Source: Penium margaritaceum (Eukaryota > Streptophyta > Zygnematophyceae > Desmidiales > Peniaceae). From it: a stretch of 64,000 nt of DNA. The stretch lies in the NCBI GenBank assembly GCA_023375785.1, contig SZWC01000509.1, positions 223,748 through 287,747 on the forward strand, written 5' to 3'. Shown piece by piece: positions 42,536-53,448 of the stretch. How positions within the stretch are numbered: position 1 is the stretch's first letter; each line of letters begins with the position of its first letter. The position numbers and the translations under genes were made by a program. Under the pieces are notes generated by a model. It ran no database searches. It had not been told where the DNA came from and saw only the letters and a program-made list of their open reading frames with translations.

Positions 42536-45500
42536 CACACTACTTGATGGTGACCCTTTGCCTCCTGTAACAAGGAGCCTATGCTGTTAACACAACTTTC
42601 TTTGCAACTGAAGGTTGTCCGCAAGACTACTGAAGCTTCCGCGGAATGGGTGGGACAGTCCGCAGAAGCTGAGTGGAGAATCACGGAACCACGTAGGAAG
42701 GTAGAGTGAAAATCAAAGGAGGCAGGAGGGAGGGGAACAGAGGCAGGAGGGAGGGGAACAGAGGCAGGTGGCGGCAACGTGGAGATGATTTCCTGTACAG
42801 AATCACATCACAAAGAAACAACAGGAAGTCAACGGTGTCGCGGAGTGCAAGGATCTCTGCGGTGGAAAAGGGAAGAAAGAACAGAACACTTGGGCTTAAC
42901 GGAATCAGCAGACATGGTCATTCCACGGGAACACATCTGCAACGTGGATCCGCAGGGGGACGAGGGAATGTGGAGTGGCCAGTGTGCGGGAGAAGATGAT
43001 CAAGCACCACCATGATGCACTGGCGGAACATGACGAACTGTGGAAGTGCCAAAGAACAGAATAAGAAGAAGGCGTGGGGGGTCGGAAGTTAGAGGATAGG
43101 GGGAAGAGGGCTTCAGGGCGGGGGAACACAGGAGTTGTCTCTGTATGGTGTGTGTGAGGGAAGAGACCCACGGTGCGACAGGACCGTATAGAGTCCCACG
43201 TAGTAGTTCAATGTGTCGTAGACAGTAGTTCAGCAGTTCATAAATCCCAGCGTGAATACTTGCAATCAAGTTTCCAACTCTCAGAATCTCACTTGCCTTC
43301 CCATCCCTCCCTTCGTAATTCCTGCTCCACAAGTAGCTTGAGTGATCCGCGGGACTTCACTTCTGTTTGTGTGAAAGCTTGTGCTGGCTTAAGAGGAACC
43401 CAAGGGGTTTTGCGGAATGGCACTAGAGCGAGGAAGGGCTCAATGGAGCTCCATCCTGCGGAAGTCAAGCGGCTGACATGAGAGCAAGGTGGAAGAGGCG
43501 TGGATTCCCTAGGTGATAGGGTGTGAGTGCCAATATTTGCTATCTCCCTCTCAGTCATTCACATGCATGCTTCTAATGAGGATTTGTCTCAGTGAATAGG
43601 CTCCGTGTGGCTAGGGAACAGTAGAATCAGAAAGACAAATTCGCAGGGAGTGAGTGAGGTGGAAGAAGCAAAGATCCACTAGGTGACTGGGCATAAACAG
43701 GCACCCATGCTGTATCCCTCAGTCCGTGCATGTGTGCTTCCGCTTTGGTGTTAGAGGAGTGAACAGGGTCCTCGTGAGGAGGAACCAATAGGTGGAAGGA
43801 CAGATCTGCGGATAATCAGTGTCAAGGAGTTTTGTATTTCCCAAGGGCAGCAAGGTAGAGGAGACAGATAATCCACAAGAAAAACATGGAGGTGTTCATT
43901 CATCCGCGTGAGTAATAGAAGCTGCGTAGGGTTGGAGGAATAAGCTTCAGCGAGAGAGAGGACATCCCATTCCATGGAATAGCTCTTGTAGGGTTCGCAC
44001 AGGAGAAGAACTAGATCCGTGGTGGTGCGTGTAATAGCGAATGCAGGCGGAGGAGTAGAATCGGCAAAAGAGTAGCGCCAAAAAAGTGAGGCGGAAAATT
44101 TTGGGGTAACAACATTAATGGTGCGGTGAGCACAGACAGTCCCATACTCTTTTCCTAGCGGAACTGCATTAGCGACATTCAGAATCTGTCATGCATGTCG
44201 ATGTCTAGCTATATTCACCATGACGTTAGGTGCATCACCGAATCCTTAGGCATGCCTGCAGTTTGGTACTGGTTGCAGTGGCGTGCAGACACTCATTAGG
44301 CTCTTGTACGCAGAATTGCTAGAGGAGGAGAGAGGCCACAGGCACAGTCAGAGTCAAGCGATGGCGAGTAGCAATGCAATCGCACTGTGAGTTTGCTAGA
44401 GGAGCAATTACGGTGAACGCATGACGGTCCCATCCCTGTAATGGAAGAACTCATCAAGTTAGAGAGCATGGAGAGTGCGACGGGGCTTTCCACAGGCCCC
44501 GCTCCATGCAATAGCCTGGGAATCTGGGAGGAACCAATTAGGAGCACTTTTGAGAAGTGAGCGACATGGTTGAGTTCCTAGAGGAACTAGTGCAACAAAA
44601 AACAGGCCAGGTATACTGCCTTGGTACCTTGCAATGACGCGTCCAGGCACAAGGCGCCAAAGGGCATGTAAAGGATCTGGAAGTCCCCTCTTGGCCTACT
44701 GGGCAACATGAGGGATATTTCCTGGTGGAGATCCACCTCCATAGAACCTCACGAGGTTTCAATCGCAACAGCAGGCAATAGGGAATTAACAGGGCGGACC
44801 CTCCGACCCATGGACACCTCACCTCACTACTGTGTAGCATCGATCTTTCGAGATGTTGGGAGGAGTGATGCTCCCCGGCATGAATCAATGTCCGCTAGTC
44901 TCCATCCACCAGTTGCAGCAGCAGGTGTTGACGACGGAGCCGGGAGGGGTGTCAGCCTCCACAACACCCAACCGTCCCACATAGGCACTGGGGATGCCAC
45001 AGAGAAAGGGGAACTCCGGCACTACTCCCATGACACAACAAGTACAGGATCAGGTGGAGCAGAGTGACCCCGTCTTCCAGCACATAGATGGGCTGTACTA
45101 CCCATCCTTCCAGCATTAGATTCCGAAGACTCCAACACCCCACTTGAACGGGAACCCTCTACATCCTGGTCCAGGGTTGAATTCCACGCTAGGATTGATG
45201 CCCACAGGGATGCCTCTTTAGGGTGTTCCACAAGGATCACTCTAGCCATGATGCAACAAAGCCAGGTCCCTCCGTATGAATCAGCCCAATAGACTCATTC
45301 TATTGAGTATTGGAGCACAGACACACAGCAAGATTCCACGCCAGATATGCAGAGCCTATCCCGGCACACGGCAGAGGCCTCCACGGGAATGTTGCCAGCG
45401 GGACATCAGGCCTATCAAGCACTGTTGGGGGCAATCAGCCAATTGCACGGCCTCGTTGCGCCAACAGCCACCGCCTCTGTTACCTATGCAGCTCTGACAA

Positions 45501-48500
45501 TCATCCCCAACACCAACGCCCCTTCCGGCTCCCGTGCCCCAACTCAGACCCAAATCATCATTGGAGCCAGAAACAGTAGTATGGTTTCCCTTTCTCAGTT
45601 CATCTGGACTGATGCAACTTACCTACCACAGATAGGCACCTTCATCGGCACACCAGGAGAGGACCCATGGCAATGGTTCCACCAGATTGCACTACAAGTA
45701 GCTATTGGATGCATCCCAGTTGATTGTTTGTACAAAACGGCAGAACTACACCTACAGGGGACCGGAACGGATTGGTACAACGTACGGAAGCCCTTTGCCA
45801 CCTATGAGGACTTTGTCAATGCCGTCATTACACGATTCAGACCTCTCACAAAGGAGGAAGCGCTCCCCAAGATTCTAGAAGGATTTAATGAAGCTAGGAG
45901 ACGACATCCAACGCTATGTGGATAAATTCCTGCTTTGGTCCACCGTCGCCAAGAGTCCAGAGGGAGAGGGCTTGTCATTATGGGTCCTGCTGTACAACCT
46001 GACCCGTGTACTCCCTGATGTCATCAGCACACATTTGAATCCAAAAACGTACCGTAGTCTGCAAGAGGATGCAGCTGATGCTATAACCAGATTTGAATAG
46101 CTCCACACCACAAAGCAACAAACAGTGCCAGCGGTAGCAGTGGCAGCTAGAAGAGGAGCGACCTGTAGCAACCCTCTACCAGTAAAATCCTGCTATACCT
46201 GCAGGAGCTTCGAACATCTCCAGGGACATTGCCCATGTGTCAAAGGGATCAGGCTCCTCTTGTCCAACTTCCAGGGACAAAACAATGGCGTCAGTATGAT
46301 GCAAAAAGGAATAGGCAATTGATCGCTCACCCACGACCATACCAGCAGCCACGGGGAACTCCAATATTGCATGTGGCTACGGAAGTGACGCCATACCCAC
46401 AAGGACCTCTTCTGCCAAATCCCACTCCAAACTCAGCTGTGCCAGGGACCGATGCAGCAAGCGCATAGAATGTCAGATTTGGCATGGTAATGGAAGATGA
46501 CAAAACAGTAGAGCAGGCACCAATGGAGCAGGCACCAATGGAGCAGGAACAACAACAAATCAATACCGCACGAGAAACTGGCCTAGTGGGATGGACATTG
46601 CATGAGGCAATGCACATCCAACGGGGCCTCTGCCCACATGAGGAGCAGCCAAATGCCATACTCCAAGAGGCGGTTGCCGCACATTCTGTGCGTCCATGTA
46701 CCGATTGCGAGGAAGCAGCAGCAGGTCCCGCACAAGGACAAGCTAAGCAACCGGCTGAGCCTACAACTACGGCAGTCCTTCCAGCACAAACAGTCCCAGC
46801 AGCATCATCTACATCACATTGGAAACTCCCTCCTGTCTCCAATGTTCTTAGCAACCCGGTAGAGTCCCTTCTCCAGTGGTCGGTGGCTACTATCTCCTTT
46901 CTTGAGTACCAGGAACTTCATTTGGATATTACAGCAGAACTTGACGCCTACTTGCGCAAGGCTGATCATTGCCTTGCCCCTGTGGGGAATCAGCTCCGCT
47001 GTGAACAACCAGCATCCGTGGACACGCGGAACAGAAGAAAAATTGAGGTTGATCCCATGGCCTGCATCTCCCTCAATGAAATCAATTGGGGATGAATATC
47101 TCAAGAATTGGAACCACCACGGTGGGACGATACCTAGTATGAGGTGCCATGTTGTACTTTCTGGTTCCAGGGCAAGAGATTCCTCATCATCATTGATATG
47201 GGCGCAAAAAACACCACCATAGCCATCCGCATCCTTGTCGTAGTAGGCTGGATACAGTGCGTAATTCCCACCCGTAGTATCTTCAACAACGCATCGGGTN
47301 GCTTGAATGCGGGAGAACGAGAGGTCCGCAACCTCCCAGTGCATATTGAGACGCTACATGAACCTCTAATGTTACAGGTTACTCGTGCACAAATGCAAGA
47401 CATGCTCATCGGCACAGACTATCTCGTACCTTGCCATGCCAGCCTCATCTTCAGCCAGGGTGTCATGAAGCTGGTGCCAGCAAAGGGTGAAAAGGAGTAT
47501 GCCATCATGACGATAGCCTCACAAACTACACTTCCTATCATGAATGTAGCAACCATCACCTCCCAGGAGGCGCAACAGGGAGATGACCAACAAAATAATT
47601 CTGTTTTCTCTCCATTGATATGCCAAGAACCCGAATCCTTCACGGGAAGGGTGCAGTTGCCTTGCACCCGTGCGCGAAGCATGGGGAAGCTTCCGCAAGC
47701 AGGGGATAGTGTCCCTGATGAGGCACTGGAGGCATTCACAGAATGGAACAAGTACATGGTAGAAGTAGAAAGTGACCTATCCAGCGCGGAGGTTGGTACT
47801 CGCTCAACCCTCATTTGCTACTGGCAATAGGGACATTTGAGCATTGGAAGCAGATACAAAGAAGACATAGAATTGCTCCTTCCAAAACCTCCCACAGAAC
47901 CAGCTCCGCCATGTCCCTTTGAGCATTTTCTTCATGAACAGCTGGCGCACAAACAATGCCAACAAGTGCGGCGACTGCTCAGTCAGCACTATGAGGTTTT
48001 TGCAGGCGCAAAGTCGGAGATTGGCCCGGTGGACACGTATCAAGTCATCAACACTGGCGACACCCAGCCCACAAAGCAAAAGGTCCGCCGCAGCCTCCAT
48101 GATCAGCAGCAGATTGTCTTGGATGGCCTCAAAGAATTGAAGGAGCAGGATGTGATCATCCCCATGATCAGCCCTTGGAGAGCCAATATCGTTATTGTGG
48201 GGAAGACGGATGGTACCAAGTGGTTTTGTGTAGACTTCCGCAATCTCAACCACGTCACAGAAGAAGATGCCTTCCCAATGATGCTCATTTTGGAAAGTCA
48301 GGATTAAGGGTTGCACTTGATTCGCAAAGCCGCATGTCAAGTCCGCATTCCATCCAATCCGAGAGAACCCCAAATTCATTCCCAAGACCGCATTCGTTAC
48401 CCCTTAAGGTCTCTATTCCTCCACACGTATGTCCTTTGGCCTCGTGACGGCACGTGACGTGTAATGCCTTGTGATGTTTTGGCATGTCATGGATGCCACC

Positions 48501-49399
48501 CTTCGCCACCTCTCCAATGTCAGCTGCTACATCGAAGGCATCCTGGTAGCCGCGGACTCTTTCAAGGAGCTCCTCTCCTCCCTTGATGAGGCATTCCTAG
48601 CCTCCACTGCACCTACCTCAAGCTCAAGGTCGTAAAGTGAATCATAGGCGCAGAGCAATTGGAATTTCTAATGTTTTTCATGAGTGCAAAAGGCATCACA
48701 ACGGATCTAGAAAATATTACCGCGCTCAAGGCATGGAGATAGCCCACCTCCGCAAGACAGGTCAAGATTTTCTTGGGCGTCGTCTCCTTCTCCTGGCATT
48801 TTTTCCGTGACCATGCCAAAATCGTTCACCCACTACAACAGCTGATGCATCAGGACGCGGAATTTGCTTGGACAACCGCGTGTCAAGTAGTCTGGGAGGA
48901 GATCAAGATCCACCTGATCACAGCGTTGATGTTGGAATTCCCCGACTTCAACTCCCACTTCATCATCACCAAAGGCTGGTTCCGCAATGGACTGGGTGCC
49001 ATCCTATCTCAAGAAGCAGAGTGAAAGACCCAGAGGGTCATCACGTACACCTGTAGAACCCTCAATGAGGCAGAGAGTAATTATCCAACAATCAAAGGAT
49101 AGTGTCTTGCTGTCCTCTGGGCACTAGGGTACTTTCACGGTTACATCAAAATGGCAAGCCTTTCACCATCTACACGGGTCATCAAGTACTATAGTGGCTT
49201 CTCACAATACAGAACCATGAGGGCATCTTTGCCAAGGTGGCCCTTCTCCTCCAGGGCTACAATCTATGCATTCAATACCACCGTGCGCTGGCTAACCACC
49301 ACGTAGATACCTTGAGGCGGCTTCCGCGCAGAGGGTGGCCTGTATTCAGGTCACATTCTAATGTGGAGGTTACTTCACCTTCCTTAGCCTCTATAGAGG

Positions 49400-49990
49400 G
49401 GATGGAGTGTGCATGGAAAGGGGTTTCCGGTGGCTTCACGCCTGACGAGGAGCAGTTTGCTGCACATCTTCTCCATGTTGCACTGGATGAGCATGCTTCC
49501 GCAACTCCGCTTGATCTGGACACTGACACCCGTGGATTACCCATGATGCCACACACCTCCATAACCGCAGAACCTACAGGCACAGTCCACATGTGCCGTC
49601 CTTCTTGCTATGGCTTCGAATCACTGAGGGCCCGGGACGTGTGGAAGCATCTAAAGTCTGATCCCGAGGCAGCTGCCACATGGGAAGCCATGGCACCAAT
49701 CCGCAACCATCCCCATCACCCTTCCTCTGCCCGTGTTAACTTGCCTCCTTCTGCATCGTCCGCTGCTTACCCCTGCATCTCTTCCCTTTTCAAGGACCCT
49801 CTCCTTCCGGTACCCCTGGTTGACTATCTCCTCCATTCTCGCGCAGCAGACACTATCTCCACAGTGTTCATGGCTACTAACGATGACCTGGTGCATGTGG
49901 GCCTTCACCTCACATATGCTACACCATCCTCTACAAGGGTCCGTCATATACATCTTCGCGTGAGCAATCTGCATGCGGATGTTGCCACGA
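49400..49990 (+). mobile_element. G4 conserved region of unknown function
   Basis: It follows RNase H directly (LLQGYNLCIQYHRALANHHV, then RRLP). Blocks: GGFTPDEEQFAAHLLHVALD, CYGFESLRARDVWKHLKSDP, EAAATWEAMAP, PCISSLFKDPLLPVPLVDYL, RAADTISTVFMATNDDL and VRHIHLRVSNLHADV. The same blocks stand in G3. Neither integrase nor tyrosine-recombinase signatures are visible. Confidence 0.6.
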
Positions 49991-49996
49991 CCCTTT

Positions 49997-50957
49997 TGTC
50001 AGGAAAATGGGAGCAGCGGAGTATGGAGATGAGCAAGTGGTGCGGAAGCTGCCACGAAGATGCGGAAGACTGACGGAGGATGACGTCACAGCAGGAACAG
50101 AAGTACGCGGGTAGGAGAAGACAGCGCGAGGAGCGGAAGCGACAAAGCGCTGAGGATGAGTGAACAAGAGTGACACGTTTTGTAGTGAAGAGAAGCTGGG
50201 AACCAAGACCCGGACGGAGGACCACCGCGGTTCGGGCTTCCACAGCGAATGAACACTCTGAGATCGAGCGAGGATCAGACGGCACCTTTGGACCCAATGC
50301 ACTTTGCGGAACCGATAGATGATTGAGCGGAGGCGATGATCAAACTGATGAGAGCGATGAGGCGAGGAACGGCAATTGAACGGAGGCAATGATGATGGAA
50401 GGAGATTGAGGAGGAATTAACTGAGGCAAATAGAGTACAGGAATCCTACTACTATTAGTACTAGTCCTGGAGATTAGGGTACAAGTGTCTACACCCATTA
50501 GGGTGGACGGTGCGAGACGAGAAGCCGGAGCCGCCACTGTGGTGCTGCTGTAGCTTCTGTGTCTGTGCGGTGCGAGGGGGCGGCGCGGCTCCACACCATC
50601 TTGTGCTCTTGGGAGTCTCCCCATGTTACGTGGGGGACGTGCCTCTTCTGCCGATCCTTGGATGGCGCCACGGAGAACGGACCAGCGAGCAGGGCTGTTG
50701 TCGGCAGAACTTGCTGGTTGATTCGTGATGTTGGACGTCCGTTGGCGTTGGACGTGGTGTGCTCGGACGGCTGGATGGTCAGACCAGAGGAGTCTGATTG
50801 GTCGTGCCTTTTGAGCCGTTTGGTCAGCGGGACGCGGGAGGTGAACCGGGGTCCGGCTGGCTTTTCCTTTTCCCATTGGGTGGGCGTCCAGGAGAGAGTT
50901 GGGTTACGCCGAGATGAACCTGGTTGAGCCGTGTGGTTCTTGATAAAGATTGTGACA
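49997..50957. repeat. Solo LTR (E) inserted in G4
   Basis: A 961-bp insertion beginning TGTCAGG and ending GATTGTGACA (terminal inversion TGTCA/TGACA), flanked on both sides by CCTTT (49992-49996 and 50958-50962). G3 lacks it at the matching place. TG...CA ends plus a 5-bp duplication are those of an LTR retroelement. Family and orientation unknown; no internal coding seen. Confidence 0.85.
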
Positions 50958-51668
50958 CCTTTGTCACCGCGGTCTTCGCTGTGCACCCAGGCCATTGCGG
51001 ATACCATCGACACCGTTGCAGAAACCCTTGGTTGCATGGTGCCATGCATGGATCTGCAGCCGCAAGTTGATGACCATCGTCAACATTGGTGCGAAATACA
51101 CCACCATTGCCATGCAGCTTGTCCGCGCCCTTGGTCTCATCCATCTCCTCTGGTCGAGTCCGCTACGCTTCTCTCTTGCATCAGACAGCATTGACGCACC
51201 TGGCGGATAGATTGACATGCTGCCCATTTAGGTTGCTAATATCCATGCCACATGCATGGTCCAGGTCAGTGCGGCGCAGACATATGACATCCTCCTTGCG
51301 GTCGACTGCCTTGCACCAAAACAGGCCTGTGTATTGGTTGGAAAAAGCATTCTCAGTCTCACTTCCACCGACAACGTGCGATCTGTCACCCGCTTGTTTA
51401 CCAACTTACCACCATTACCGGTTCCGTTCCCATTGGCAACACTACCACCACTGCTGTCCCCGATGGCGGGACACCAGTATGTTCATCAAGCTATTCCTAC
51501 GGCCCATGCTACCGGTTGCGGCCGATGTCCACACGCCCGAGGACGCAGTCGCGTGGAGACCGCACTCACTGGGAGGGGGGTTGCCCGCGGTACCCCGCCT
51601 TTACCAGGTTTGAACAATCTTGCAGCTGGTGTCTCTGGTCACATTTGGTCAAGGATTGATACTAACCC

Positions 51669-52409
51669 TGTTGATATAATATGCCCCTATTCCATGGCTG
51701 TAGTTTGGACAAGCAGGCAACAGACTAGGCATCCACTGCTCTACTGGAGTAATGGTATAAGTCTCATCTTAATAGACAAAATATACACTGCTACTTTGTA
51801 GCAAGTTCTGTTGGTCTAAAACAGGATTGGAAAGCCAGGAACCACTACCTAGTAGAAGTCCTTGTAGCCTAGATGTTCCATAGTCTCTAGAGAAAGAGGT
51901 CACTGGGTAAAACCTTGTATTGGAAAATTTCCTTTGAGACCAAACAGGAAGCAAGAAGCTTCTGAGACACATCTCAGAATATTCCAATGTCCTTCCTCAT
52001 GGATGGTGCCACTTGGTGGTCAAAGAGTGTGCTACATAGGCAAGGGACACGATGTAATCGAGATTATTCTTAAAATGGCTCCTTTGAGCCACTATACACC
52101 AGGACAAGAGACAAGCTCTTGGATTTATTGTGGTTCATTGTTGTTCTGATCTTTAGGAATCCTAACAGAGTTTCTACCGAAGGTAAATAATGAGGGAGTA
52201 TTGGTTGATCTTAGCTCCTCGAGTTAGCTCCTTGTGTAGAAGTGACCAGGTCCTAAAGACACTATAAAAGGAAGTGATTCCTACAACCCATTTAATGTAT
52301 GTACATGGTTCAAGAGTAATACATCCTTCTAGCTGAGATACAAGGAGTAGATAGCTAGTGCCATTGTGTCCGCCTTTTTTCCTAGTCCGTTGCCTCATGC
52401 TGGTTGACA
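51669..52409 (+). repeat. Copia 5' LTR (D)
   Basis: Begins TGTTGATATAAT, ends GCTGGTTGACA. The end is like that of LTRs A and C (CCGGTTGACA on their element strand). Contains a TATA-like CTATAAAAGG near 52262. A primer-site-like AGGATTATGAGCC follows at 52411-52423. The left border is less certain than the right one. Confidence 0.6.
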
Positions 52410-52750
52410 AAGGATTATGAGCCAATACTGACTAATTGAAATGCAGGCTTTGAAGATTTCTGTTGTGCTCTCTATTTTATAGCCTACTTGAGCCCCATGA
52501 GCTCCATCTATTCCATCAGCTCCAACAGCGATTAGTGGAATTAAGCAAACAAAGTCAAAGAATAACCTCTGTCCCAGGAAGTATGACTCTTGCATCCTTA
52601 CCATAGTAAGCTCTCCCTGAAAACGCACGATCCTTGGTTCGCTATAATATATTCTTCTTTGATTGTAGGTGATCAACGGCTAAATCAATAAGCAACAGAT
52701 TTGGACATTCACATCAGCCTTTGTTTGCCCCAACAAAGAAAAGAAGCCAA
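52410..52750 (+). mobile_element. Copia leader fragment with primer-binding site (element D)
   Basis: GGATTATGAGCC (52412-52423) stands where element 2 has GGGTTATGGGCC, so it looks like another internal tRNA-iMet primer site. The next 200 bases (CCATGAGCTCCATCTATTCC, CATCAGCTCCAACAG) resemble the leader of element 2 (36690 leftward on the minus strand: CCATCAGCTCCATCAGCC). No gag follows before the hAT element begins, so this is only the front of a copia fossil. Confidence 0.55.
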
Positions 52751-52808
52751 ATAGTAGAGAATAAGGACAGCAATACCTACGACCCATGAAGACTTCGACA
52801 TCCGACTT

Positions 52809-52877
52809 TTGGGGGTCAAGGCGGAGTTGCCAAGTTGATCAACATTGATTTGGACATCGACTCCACTTGACCCCCAA
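52809..52877. other. Subterminal hairpin in the hAT element
   Basis: TTGGGGGTCAAG (52809-52820) and CTTGACCCCCAA (52866-52877) are perfect inverse copies with a 45-base loop, 26 bp inside the left TIR. Probably a structural or transposase-binding feature. Confidence 0.7.
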
Positions 52878-53394
52878 TTTTTTGAATTAGGGTTCAAATG
52901 GTGTATAACATGGTGGGCAAGCCTGTGTCCACGTTGATGACCAACAGAAAAAGAAGGGGGTCGGGTCGAACCCCGAAAGGCCCACTTTTGGAGCGATCTC
53001 GTGAGCATCTCGTACAAGATGCATTTGGGCTGTTTGTGGCACCGTCACATGTGCTGTCCACGCATAAGGCACACACGATTGGCATGCTGGCTCCTCTCCA
53101 AGATAATGCATGCACGTTAACAGCCAACGACAATAGGGTTATTATCTGGCACTTCCACAAAGTTAGCCTAGGTGGCATCCACATCACTAGACTAGATGCA
53201 ATGAACAGCAGTGCATGAGCCGCATAATCTGGGCCGCAGATTGTGGAGGAATGAATGGATGGTTGTCCCCACCCTCCCCCCGGGCCCTTGTGCCTCGTTT
53301 AGTAGGGCAAACGGTTGTCCATTGCCTTGCTCTTCCTGACGTTGTGAGCTAAGGCCCTCTGGCCGAGGGCCTTAACTTCACCTTGCAGCACCAC

Positions 53395-53406
53395 CATGGA
53401 GCTCTA
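53395..53406 (+). other. Short upstream open frame before the transposase start
   Basis: CACCACCATGGAGCTCTAG encodes Met-Glu-Leu-stop in a favourable start context (ACCATGG), 54 bases before the main ATG, which has the same ACCACCATGG context. It may lower translation of the transposase, or may mark a start lost by decay. Confidence 0.35.
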
Positions 53407-53448
53407 GCCCGTCAGACGTAGGCTTTTGTGAGGTCCACCAGCACCACC

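Larger units (their letters stand above)
42566..51650 (+). mobile_element. Ty3-like element G4 (same family as G3)
   Basis: Parts mirror G3: 5' terminal region 42566-44111, Gln/Pro-rich gag leader, capsid (about 45620-45900) and knuckle (46190), first retropepsin-like domain (47150-47430), RT (47900-48760), RNase H (48800-49320), conserved region of unknown function (49400-49990), second retropepsin-like domain (51050-51340) and RG tail to about 51640. A 961-bp solo LTR (49997-50957) has inserted between the last two parts. Broken in about ten places. No integrase and no 3' LTR seen; the right end meets a copia LTR near 51669. Confidence 0.75.
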
